NCBI GenBank assembly: GCA_003550325.1
Contig: QKWP01000414.1
Coordinates: 129,771 to 193,770, forward strand
Length of the DNA: 64,000 bases
Source: Gigaspora rosea
Lineage: Eukaryota > Glomeromycota > Glomeromycetes > Diversisporales > Gigasporaceae
Direction of reading: 5' to 3'
The notes beneath the pieces were generated by a model. It saw only the letters and a list, made by a program, of their open reading frames with translations, searched no databases and was not told the DNA's origin. How positions within the stretch are numbered: the first letter of the stretch is position 1; every line of letters starts with the position of its first letter. A program made the position numbers and the translations under genes. Below, piece after piece: positions 13,378 through 22,550 of the stretch.

Positions 13378-13800
13378 TATAAGTACTTACTTCGTTCCAT
13401 TAGCTAAGTTTATTTTTTCATCACTTATGATTATTTTCAAGATTCATTTTCTCCGCAGTTATTTACGATTGTATCGCAGCTTTTTTAAACAAGGTTTGTC
13501 AGGACTTTTGTAAAATTTAACCATAAAACTTCAAGGTTTCTGTTTTTCTTTTTTTAATCAAAGCAGAATGATTAAGACTCGATTTACTTCTACAATTAAC
13601 ATTTCGGTTCTGCTTTTAAATAACTCAACTTACCCTCTTGAGGCAGCATTCAGTCTTTTCTATTCCAAGTAAGAGTTTTTAATAAGGCCGACACTAGATA
13701 TGACAAACCTCATTTAACGAACTCTGGATATAACGAACTCAAAATTTTTTTCATAGTAGTTTGGTATGAATTCTTAAGAAATATAGTAATTTTATATAAA

Positions 13801-14290
13801 ACTTATTTTCACTATCTATTCTTGTTCATAACTCTCATTAGCCTTGCATTTTTATTCGTGCTGCACAATTTTAACTAAAAGCTTGTGAGAGAAGACGATA
13901 TATTTCCAGGTTAGCATAATTACACCAAACATATTAGAATGAATACGTACAATAACGGATCAAAATATTACCCGCTGTGTTTGAGCTCTTTTTAAAATTT
14001 CAATCTTTTATGGCTCAGAGTTTCATAAAATATTCTATGTTGAATATACGAACACCAGAGCACTTGAGTTTTTGGATTCAATAAATAATTTGCTAGTCTT
14101 TGTTTTGTAGTTATTTTATAGCTATTGTTACTACGAAAGGTATATCTACTTACTGTGCTTAGCATATCATGCATGTATCCGAGGTTTTTTATAATGAGAA
14201 CATGAAAAAAATTTTTAAAGAATTATTACTTTTTATACTAATTACGCAGATCACGTTATACTACCAATATAAATGTGTGCAATTATGTCT
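13801..14290. other. AT-rich spacer, no gene seen
   Basis: Nothing coding or repetitive was recognised beyond short AT tracts. It precedes the right terminal region of the 6.3-kb element. Confidence 0.3.
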
Positions 14291-14468
14291 CGAAGGGCGA
14301 TTTTACTAGCAAAAATTTTGTGTGATGGGATTTTAGTTTTGTGTAACAATAAGGTAAATCTAAATTTAGAACAATTTTGAATTTGTGTAACAAACCTATA
14401 ATCTTTGTTTATTCAAAATCAGATGATTTTCCCGAACGGTGATTTTCCTAGCAAAAACCCCATATTAT

Positions 14469-16584
14469 TAATACAGTTGTTATTCTAACTACCAAATTCC
14501 ACCTACAAAACATTGTAATTCCTCAATCAACATGCAACCAAATCCTGAGCAAGTACCTAACAATTGCAAAACACAAGTCCTATCTCCCACGCTCCACCCC
14601 TAATAGTACTATGCTAAACCATAATTTATATAATATCCGAAATATATGGGACATCCAGCTTAAACATCACATTAGCAACTTTCTGCAATATATAAACAAT
14701 TCTTCAACACTTGGTACTTCAACTCGTATCAGACTCCAACAATTGCAAAACAACCTATGGTCCACAACCAATATTCTTCAACACCCGCAGCCAATAATTG
14801 ACAGCCCCAATAGATACACTACCAATTTTAAAATTATCCAGCTTTTCAACCACTTGGGCATTACGGTCCTAGCTAATTCTGGTATCCTATGGCCCCAAAC
14901 AATTAACGACAGTTGTACACCACTTGAAAGCATCCTTTCCAAACACCTGAAATACAAAACCTTCAAGCAATAGCTATGACACAACCACATCTTCTATCTT
15001 GAACAACTGGGTTCAGCAGACAACAACATCCTGCTCGAATGGCAATATATCTTGCCTAGACTCCTATACCTCCCCAGAGGAAAAAAACTACTTTGGTTTT
15101 CATACCTAGAAGACATAATTCTATCTCACAAACTTCAATGTACTATTTCCTCAGAGTTCATACCCAATGGGTTCAACCTATTTGCCTATTAAACAAACTC
15201 AATACCCAAATCCCACAAACCATGGTTACTAATATACAAAGACAACAATATCATTATTGGACAAATAAGAAAAACCTTTAAACAAACCAATACAGTTTCT
15301 ATCACACATTGGCAACACAATATCAATACGTCCCNCAATCCTATCTCACAAACTTCAATGTATTATTTCAACCCATTTGCCTATCAAACAAATTCAATAC
15401 CCAAATCCCACAAACCATGGTTACTAATATACAAAGACAATAATATCATTATTGGACAAATAAGAAAAACCTTTAAACAAACCAATACAGTTTCTATCAC
15501 ACATTGGCAAAACAATATTGATACGTCCCACTTTAACCAATACTTCCCCCCCCAGTTCAGTGCTCTCCCTGCACTGGTTGTCACCTTAACTCAAACCGCA
15601 TTACAAGTTGCTGCACTCTAGAAGTTTTAGCAATTCCTTCTATCCAATTTTTGGGCAGGAAAACTACTAACAAACAACTCAAATTCAATGCTAACTATAT
15701 TGATCTTATCTATTCAGTAGCAATCAAACACCCTCTTGCTACCTCACCACTACCTACGAGACACATTACTAATTCACTAGTACCAACCCTCTTTTACAAC
15801 AATGAGGCCTCACAAAATCTTTTCAGAATTGCAAATAACAATTCTGCTGAACAGCACTTCACTTTCTATACAGATGGTTCTGTTGTGGAAATTGGTACCA
15901 ACCAATACTATATGGGCATTGGCTAGGCACAAATCCGTAGCGATCAAATTACCCACCAGTTTGTAGCACAAGCGCATAGCTGGCCCTCATCATACAAAGC
16001 TGAGCTTCTGGCTATCCTTCAGCTATATCTACTGTACCACACAACTCCACAGTTGATATTTTTACAGACTCTCAATCCGTAATCTTCAAATACAATAAGC
16101 TCCTAACCATCCCTAAACTTTCTTCCAAATATTTCAAGTTTAACTCATGGCCAGTTTGGCATACTCTTCTTAATGCTATACAGGCATTCAATATCTAGTT
16201 TAGCTTTCACAAAGTTCAAGCACATATAGACAACAGCTTTAACAACCTAGCAAATCACTTAGCTAGAAACTATACACTTCAACACAAGTTACTTTTCAAC
16301 TACGCAAACTTACACAACCCATATCTTTTCTTGCAATGAGAAGAACACTCGGTCAAAAGCTCAACAAGGCACTTTATTAGAAATATCTGTAAAGCACACA
16401 TAATTGCAATGTGGTCATCACAAAAATGTTGCACAAAATGGACACACTTCTTTTACTACATAGACTGGAACGCCACCTTGTTATACTTTAACAACAACTA
16501 AAAAAGCTCTAACCACCTTACTAATCCTAAACTAAATCATTATAAATTATTCAAAATTAAACTCCTTTTCAATAACCTTCCAAC
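14469..16584 (+). pseudogene. LINE ORF2 C-terminal part with RNase H domain
   Basis: The LINE polyprotein resumes after the 6.3-kb element. The open piece 14611-14973 carries the linker after the RT. RNase H follows: FYTDGSV near 15864 (first Asp), MGIG-stop-AQI (stop where Trp is expected), SYKAELLAIL near 15990 (Glu), IFTDSQSVI near 16060 (Asp) and a closing VQAHIDNSFNNLANHLAR near 16215. All catalytic acids are present, but in more than one frame. The domain removes RNA from the cDNA hybrid. A 0.2-kb duplication around the N at 15334 disrupts the reading. Confidence 0.75.
15121..15531 (+). repeat. Near-duplicate blocks around an N (assembly join)
   Basis: About 200 bp left of the N (15121-15333) recurs right of it (15339-15531) with roughly 5% differences and an extra 24-bp piece in the left copy. 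The reading on both sides is the same part of the LINE protein. This looks like two alleles or paralogues placed end to end at a scaffold join. Confidence 0.75.
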
Positions 16585-16825
16585 CAGTGTTTAAAATAGA
16601 AATTTAATTTACTGGTCCATGCACCTGTTAAATAAAAAATACCAGTTCAAAAAAAAAACCTACATTAGTAGAAAATGATGATCAGATCATTGGTGACATG
16701 CACCGGTTACTTCAAAAAATTCCAGAGCATGCACCGTTTGTTGCACTGGCCCAATTTTAAAATACCGGTATATGCAATATAAAAAACAGTAGATCCAGAT
16801 TTTTATTATGCTATTTTATACACTG
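16585..16825. mobile_element. hAT-type MITE (CAGTGTTTAAAATAG ends)
   Basis: Left end CAGTGTTTAAAATAG; the right end CTATTTTATACACTG is its inverse with one change. Flanks CTTCCAAC (16577-16584) and CTCTCAAC (16826-16833) match at 6 of 8 positions, an aged 8-bp duplication. The LINE reading NNLPT continues across element plus its neighbour. Confidence 0.8.
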
Positions 16826-16833
16826 CTCTCAAC

Positions 16834-17072
16834 TATATATGAGGACGAAAGCATTTCGGGTTTTAAAACCCGAAATTAAAATTTGAAGACAAAATTGTTT
16901 TTGACCTATTTTACTTGAACAACGAAATTATTTGATACTTTTTTTGAATAGACAAAATTATAAGGAACATATCTATATAAATTTTATTTGCTCTTCCTTA
17001 TAAAAAATTTTAACTTTTTCTAATGAAGACGAAATAGGCCTTTTTCAAAAATCAATTTCGGTGGCATCACTA
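16834..17072. mobile_element. hAT-type MITE, TATATATGAGG family (copy 1)
   Basis: It lies between CTCTCAAC (16826-16833) and CTCCCAAC (17073-17080), a 7-of-8 target duplication that is itself the right target copy of the preceding MITE. Ends TATATATGAGGACGAAA and the inverse TAGTGATGCCACCGAAA agree at about 10 of 17 positions. The 239-bp body is about 90% identical by eye to 56047-56284. Confidence 0.85.
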
Positions 17073-17080
17073 CTCCCAAC

Positions 17081-17938
17081 CTACTCACACTTTCACGCAA
17101 TATACCCAGAAAAATTCACGTCACCCAACTGCTTCCATTGCAATCTTTCTGATTCGCCCCTACACTGGCTGAGCTGCCAAAACCCTCTCTCCTTAATGAA
17201 ATTATCTATTCTGTCATACAAGAAGTTACTAAGAGCTTAGAACTCTCAGCCACTCAACTAGACAAACTAGTACAATTGATTCTTATTTACCTAGCATTCA
17301 ATCCTACCTCATTCTTTTTATACCTGTACTCACTAAACTCTATGCTCAAAGGTCTTATCCAAGACCCCTAATTGAAGAAATACAGCCCTTTGATCTATCT
17401 TATAAACAAGCATCCCAAGTCATTATCAAAATTCTTTAAGACTATTAGAAGAGACATATAATCAGATATGGAAGTCATACTGTACCTCTTTTGACCAATA
17501 GAAAAGAACAAATAATATCTTCTCTAAATACAAACACACTCAAATATAACAACAATATCCACTTTACAAAAAGTCTCACCAGTATAGAACCCATGTATTT
17601 AGCTGCCTCTGTGATTTTTCTGACCAATTATACTCTGACTCTAACAACTGCCCACTAATAGGCCAAGCCCTTCGCAAAATTAGCATTTAGTTCACAATGT
17701 AGATCAAATACAGTACTCCTACAAACAATATTTTAACTATTCAAATCTAGGTGAGTTTTGACTACTCTAGTAGGTTTAGATCACAGATAAACTAGTCTGA
17801 GCTTCTATTCTTGCATGTAATTTATATGTATTTGTCCTTGTACAATTTAAGTTTTTATATACTATATGTAATTATTTATATAAATTACCCAATAAAGATA
17901 TAAGCAAGGCCTCACCTTAAAAAAAAAAAAAAAAAAAA
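17081..17938 (+). pseudogene. LINE ORF2 tail, zinc knuckle and 3' end
   Basis: After the MITEs the protein ends with a zinc-knuckle-like CFHCNLSDSPLHWLSC (17130-17176), followed by helical, stop-riddled text to about 17650. The 3' UTR ends ATAAGCAAGGCCTCACCTT and then a run of about 22 A. The same CCTCACCTTAA terminus closes the LINE fragment at the end of the window. Confidence 0.8.
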
Positions 17939-18109
17939 CCAAAAAAAAAATAATTTTTCATAAAATTAAATATAAAAACAATTTACTATTAAGTTTATAT
18001 ATAATTTTAAAATAGTACCTTCTATTCTTAATCAAGGCTATCTTAAACTAAATTTTTTTTTTGATAAAAACTTTAAAAAAATTGATAGTTATTTAAAATT
18101 TAGATGGTC

Positions 18110-18570
18110 ATAGTTTATAATTATTTAAATAACAACTATATTATTTATAATTATTTAGATTATAATTATTTATTGAGTTTACTAAAATGCACTACTAGTA
18201 CCAATACTTACATGATTTTCACCAATTACATTTTTTAAATACAGTAGAATATAAAAAAGATCTTGTATAATATAAATTTTTTAAAATTTTACTATTTTTT
18301 TAAAATTTTATTTATGAAACTACCTTTTTTTAAAAATAAAATTCTTGTAAAATTTTACTATATATTATGCCTCACTCTAACCTTTAACTATTAACTCTTA
18401 CTTAACTTTTATTAAATTCAATTTTAGTTTATTTTTTTATAGTAATTTTCACATTATACCACATATTGGTGTTGAACACCAGTAGTGCATTTTAGTAAAC
18501 TTGATTACTTATAATTATTTGGGTGACTATTGTTTATAATTCTTTAGATAACTATTATTTATAATTATTT
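18110..18570. mobile_element. Palindromic MITE, GTTTACTAAAATGCAC family (copy 1)
   Basis: GTTTACTAAAATGCACTACT at 18177 is inverted exactly at 18481-18500, each followed inward by a form of TGGTGTTGAACACCA. Flanking TTTATAATTATTTA words are inverted as well, extending the palindrome outward to about 18110 and 18570. CTCACTCTAACCTTTAAC near the centre is weakly telomere-like. Confidence 0.7.
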
Positions 18571-18742
18571 AAAGTTAATACAGTCTTATCTGAGTTATAT
18601 TATACTTTTTTTAGAGCATTTATGTAAAATGAAGATATAACTCAATATATAAACATATAAAAATATATAAAAAAAATTATTTTGTTTAAATTTATGGATA
18701 TAACTCAAGTTGGGATAATATATAGAAGTATATAACCCAGGG

Positions 18743-18995
18743 TAGTGTTGTCACTTGGACGTTTTTTGGACATTTTGAACATTTTTTCAAATTAAAATTA
18801 CTTAAAATTTTATTAAGATAATCTACTTTAATTTTTTCACCAATGAGTCCAGCACCTAAAAAAATAAATAATTATATATTTTTTTTAAATTACTTTATTG
18901 ATTAGTTAAACATGGGACATAGGCTTGGACGATTTTGGACAATCTTGGACATTGGACAAAAAACATAGTATGGACACGTCCAAATGACAACACTG
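18743..18995. mobile_element. hAT-type MITE, GTTGTCAYTTGGACG family
   Basis: Ends TAGTGTTGTCACTTGGACG and the inverse CAGTGTTGTCATTTGGACG. Flanks ACCCAGGG (18735-18742) and ACCCAGAG (18996-19003) are a 7-of-8 duplication. GGAC words are repeated just inside both ends. A diverged relative lies at 58594-58872. Confidence 0.85.
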
Positions 18996-19003
18996 ACCCA
19001 GAG

Positions 19004-19459
19004 TATACCTATATTTGATATTCAATACTTTTAATTTAAATTCATAATAATTATTATTTATAATTATTTATAATTATTTAGCATTAATGATTAAATTAAT
19101 AATAATAATAATTATTTATAATTATCTATATTAATAATTATTATTAATGATAATCAATTATTGTTTCAATTATTGGTTGATAATTAGGCCATACAAAATT
19201 TAGCAATTGGTTTTCATAACATTTAAAAAATTTTTTCACCTGCCCATCAGGATTTTATTTTTATTTATTAAAAAATTTTATATCTAATAAAATTTTAAAT
19301 TTTAAAACTCATACCCCAAGACCTGGCAATCCGACAAAAAATTTTATAAGTTTAATTAATTCATTATAATAATTAGAGTAGCTATGTGACATAGTCATAC
19401 TAAAACTAGAAATTTTATATGTGCGTCTTAAAATTTTAAAAATAGACTTATTTACATTA

Positions 19460-19465
<6 letters not shown>
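19004..19465. other. AT-rich spacer
   Basis: TTATTTATAATTATT words dominate. ATTGGTTTTCATAAC at about 19207 is the inverse of GTTATGAAAACCAAT near 21275, possibly the ends of an older 2-kb element that later received the retroposon. No gene is seen. Confidence 0.35.
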
Positions 19466-19492
<27 letters not shown>

Positions 19493-20500
19493 GTGTCAAA
19501 GTTCCCGCTTTGGGTGAGAGTTTATTTAATCAAGCCTGTGAATCAAGGGCGCCTCTTTGGGCGCACCCACAATTGAATTATATTGAATGAGAGTACAACT
19601 AGCCACACGTACAACTTTTGGTTGTCTAATTTAAGTAGTCCGCCCGAAGGTTCTACACTAGTTGCCATACCTACAACCCAACTAGGGGATTGCCTATTTA
19701 AACCCTCTGGTCCAAGCTTCGCATGTCAATCCTACTTGTGATCACCGGTACAGCCCTCCGATACATTAGTCAGTCGAAGACAGTCCCGGATGCTACCTAC
19801 ATCCCCTTAGGACTAATTTATCCTCGCGGGTAAACTTGGTAGAGCAGTCCCTGTCCCACACAGGTATTACCTACACTTCGGTAACTTACGCACTCACCGA
19901 GGCAAGCAACTTGCAGTCAGGGGATACCCAACCGCTACCATTACCTACTTCTGCCCTTATAAGGTTCGCTCCAACCCCGGTACCCACCATCACTTTCCTA
20001 CCGGTCCTTCACCGTTTTCCCAGACTTCCAATCCAGTTGGCCCGGAAGGGTTGATCTACCCGGCATTAGGTGCCATTATGGTTTTTCTTCCCTTGGTCCC
20101 CAATTCCTCAACATGGGTCCTTTTCCTCCGGTGCGACCCCGGCGGCCAGGTTGGTAGACCTTGTCCCCAAGGACAACGTCCGGTTCCCCGGTTTCGGTCC
20201 AATATTCCAGTTTTGGTTAGCACCGTCAAAAATCAGAGCTACCTCCTTACTCGGGACTTGCCAAATGGGTTTCTGTTTCTCTGGTTCCTTGGATTTGTCT
20301 GTATCACGAGACACAACTTCGCCCGAAAGCTCCCATTCAAGATGGTAGCCAAGGACTACAGGTGATTTACCCAACCGATCGACAAGAAACAGTTACCGGA
20401 ACACAGGTCTATTTTTTCAAAAGCGTCACCAGTGGGATTTGAACTCAAGACCTGCCACTTGGGGGTGACAACTTACCAACTTCCCTAAGTCGCCACACCC
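19466..20500 (-). mobile_element. 1-kb tRNA-derived SINE-like retroposon, GC-richer than surroundings
   Basis: On the minus strand the 5' end is tRNA-like: an A-box-like GTGGCGACTTAGGG...GTTGG (20478-20498) and a B-box-like GAGTTCAAATCCC (20434-20446), which are internal Pol III promoter elements. The 3' end is an A-rich, then TA-rich tail (19466-19492). The target TTACATTATTATAT is repeated exactly at 19452-19465 and 20501-20514, proving retroposition. A length of about 1 kb is long for a SINE, so the body may derive from another RNA or a partner LINE. Open frames in the body overlap on both strands and show no known domain. Confidence 0.85.
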
Positions 20501-20514
20501 TTACATTATTATAT

Positions 20515-21386
20515 TTTATATTAAGCTCACTTTATTATATATTATATTTTTTTTTATGCCCAGCTTCTATTTATTTTAACATACTTTAACAAGAGAATGA
20601 TTTGGATTACGTATAAGTATAATATATGTAACAAAGAAAAAAAGTTAAAAGAAATAAAAATTTGATTAGAGTATCTAGCATATTAGCTATACGATTTCAC
20701 TTATTGAGAGGTAATCAGTTTATACTAATAATTTTTTATTCAATTATTTATTAGGGATTACTAATGATAACACTTCTACTCTAATTTTGAAGGTTATTAC
20801 CCTACAATGTTGAACTTCTAAAGTTTTTGAACTCTACTGAGTTCTTGCTTTCCAGACTTACTTTCTTGTGAAGACAAAATACATCATATTTATACTTTTT
20901 ACATGACTGTGCTAATTCTACTCACATACTTGTTCTAAACAGTTACCAGGTCGATATATTTAATAAATCAGATAAAGTACATAAATTTGATATATCATGT
21001 AAAATGCGTAAATTCGATATATCGCATAATATGTATATATGTGCTACATATCTCAGAAATACCAATTTGGTATGGTCTGGTATGGTAATTACACTGGCAC
21101 AGCATATTATTGCATTAATATAGATTTTTAATGCCTAATCAAATTCAAGATTTTGCGATATAAAATTTTAAATTTAAATTTTAGCTTTTATGACCTGGGA
21201 CCCGGCATATAAAATTTTATTTATTAATATATAAAATTTAATTTCACAATGTAGCTTTTATGACCTGGCTGGGTTATGAAAACCAATTCATAAATTTTAT
21301 ATAGCTTTATTAGTAATCTTCCAAAAAATTTTCTTATATATATAATTTTAAAATTATAAATATACAAATAATTAAAATCAATTATT
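20515..21386. other. AT-rich spacer
   Basis: No gene. Short direct repeats AAATTTGATATATCATG / AAATTCGATATATCGCA occur near 20985-21025. Two TAGCTTTTATGACCTGG words (about 21182 and 21255) suggest another degraded repeat. Confidence 0.35.
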
Positions 21387-21741
21387 ATAAAATGCACCTA
21401 TAGTGTTGAACACCATAGGTAAATTAGATTTGCAAATTCGTGTAACAAAAACAAAAAAATAAACTTTTATAAAACAAAAAATAAATTTTTATTATCTTAG
21501 GGTTAGAGTGAGACCTGGGATGGGGCAGGGGGCATAGTTTATACCAAAATTTAGCAAGGAATTTTTTTTATTAGAGCCCCAAAGGTGGTTTCATAAACAA
21601 AATTTTAAGTTATGAAGGTTTTTTCAAAAAATAAGCAAAAAAAACAAAATTTTATGTTACACCTGATCTAAAATTTTGATTGGCTATTCTAATAGTTTTG
21701 TGTAACATGGTGTTCAACACCATAGGTGCATTTTAGTAAAC
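21387..21741. mobile_element. Palindromic MITE, GTTTACTAAAATGCAC family (copy 2)
   Basis: AAAATGCACCTATAGTGTTG at the left is inverted at the right as CAACACCATAGGTGCATTTT, about 30 bp. The interior holds TTAGGGTTAGAGTGAG (about 21498), telomere-like, near the middle. The same ends occur at 18177-18500, and one partial end at about 54900-54940. Confidence 0.75.
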
Positions 21742-21767
21742 TTAATTAAAATAGCCACTGTATTTAC

Positions 21768-22065
21768 TCAAAATAATGCACATGGGCATTATTTCAAAAA
21801 TTGCATTTTCTTAAAATAGCATATTGGTTTCAAAATAAAATCCATATATATTCCAATATAATGCACACTCCAAATGCTGAATTAATAATCTGCTAAATAA
21901 TAAATTCAAATAATAAGCAGAAATAAGAATTTTTAATCTAAAAATTTGATTTAGATCAGAAAAGATATATAAAATTAAAAAATACATGTTTTTTATATAT
22001 TACATATATATAATGTACAATTTTTTAGAAATTAGACCTTTACTCTGAAATAATATCCATGCATG
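21768..22065. mobile_element. MITE fragment (TATTTACTCRAAATAATG family), left part
   Basis: This half matches 57625-58002 in reverse orientation: TGTATTTACTCAAAATAATG at the outer end, then a shared body ending GGTCTAATTTCTAAAAAATT-like text. The remaining part lies at 29089-29155, on the far side of the LTR element, which inserted into it. Confidence 0.8.
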
Positions 22066-22385
22066 TATCACGATTACAATCATATGTGCACATGACCGAA
22101 TGATCGTAATTGTGATCATGTTCACAGGATCGACATCGATCGGCATCGAATTCAAAATTGAAGAATAGTTACAACAGAATGAGGTAATAGCGCAATTGAT
22201 TAGTATGTCCTACATTAGTAGTCAAATTAATAAGCATAACGAATGTAATTAGTAATTAGTAAAATAGGTAGTTAGAACTAGTATAAATATGAACCTTTGT
22301 AGAACTAACAACTTCAGTTTGCTTAATAAAAATTCTTTCATTCGCTTCTTATAAATTCCACAGCCTTGGTTCCTAAATCGTTACA
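22066..22385 (+). repeat. 5' LTR
   Basis: It begins TATCACGATTACAATC and aligns without gaps at its start to the 3' LTR (TGTCACAATCACAATC). TATAAATATGAAC near 22282 is a probable TATA box and AATAAAAATTC near 22325 a polyadenylation signal. The end CCTAAATCGTTACA adjoins the primer-binding region. Confidence 0.9.
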
Positions 22386-22550
22386 GTTTAAGCAAACTAA
22401 ATAACAAATTTTTTTCCCTCTCTCGGTAATCACGTATCTTGAAACATGGCAGATCAGACGGAACAACACGATCTCAATGCAATCATGGTCGAATACAACA
22501 AATCCAGCAAGACAATCAGGCACTTAATCAGGAGAATGAAGCCTTAAGAC

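Larger units (their letters stand above)
8120..14460. mobile_element. 6.3-kb TIR transposon with degenerate transposase
   Basis: The left end GGACCTTTGCTAGGAAAATC and the inverse of the right end (GGGTTTTTGCTAGGAAAATC) match over most of 30 bp. The flanks CATATATA (8112-8119) and CATATTAT (14461-14468) look like an aged 8-bp target duplication. LINE sequence continues on both sides. A broken transposase-like gene lies on the minus strand (10379-12153), and pogo-like MITEs (12823-13377) sit inside. A second partial copy of the terminal repeat occurs at about 14291-14315. Whether the terminal repeats belong to the same element as the transposase is inference. Confidence 0.7.
1117..17938 (+). 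mobile_element. Degenerate non-LTR retrotransposon (LINE, Tad/I-like) with four insertions
   Basis: A single LINE can be followed across the region in one orientation. The order is ORF1 (from 1117), an APE-type endonuclease (about 4190-4830), reverse transcriptase (about 5690-6351, resuming 7719-8110), RNase H (about 15860-16290), a C-terminal zinc knuckle (about 17130-17180) and a 3' end closing in CCTCACCTT and a poly-A run. The host reading is interrupted by a palindromic element, a hAT-like foldback element, a 6.3-kb TIR element and a nested pair of MITEs, and it resumes in register of homology after each. EN, RT and RNase H in one polyprotein point to the Tad/I group usual in fungi; the clade name is inference. 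The copy is dead, with many stops and frameshifts. Confidence 0.85.

Noticed and set aside
19836..20374. Several overlapping open frames, with a GC-richer codon content, on both strands
   Set aside because: They lie within a proven retroposon, overlap in three frames, and show no domain or intron; the openness follows from the higher GC content.
20430..20500. Functional tRNA gene
   Set aside because: A and B boxes exist, but the cloverleaf is not convincing and the sequence continues into a 1-kb retroposon with a poly-A tail and target duplication.
19207..21290. A 2-kb TIR element bounded by ATTGGTTTTCATAAC and its inverse
   Set aside because: Only about 15 bp match, and no duplication or extension was found; kept as a remark only.
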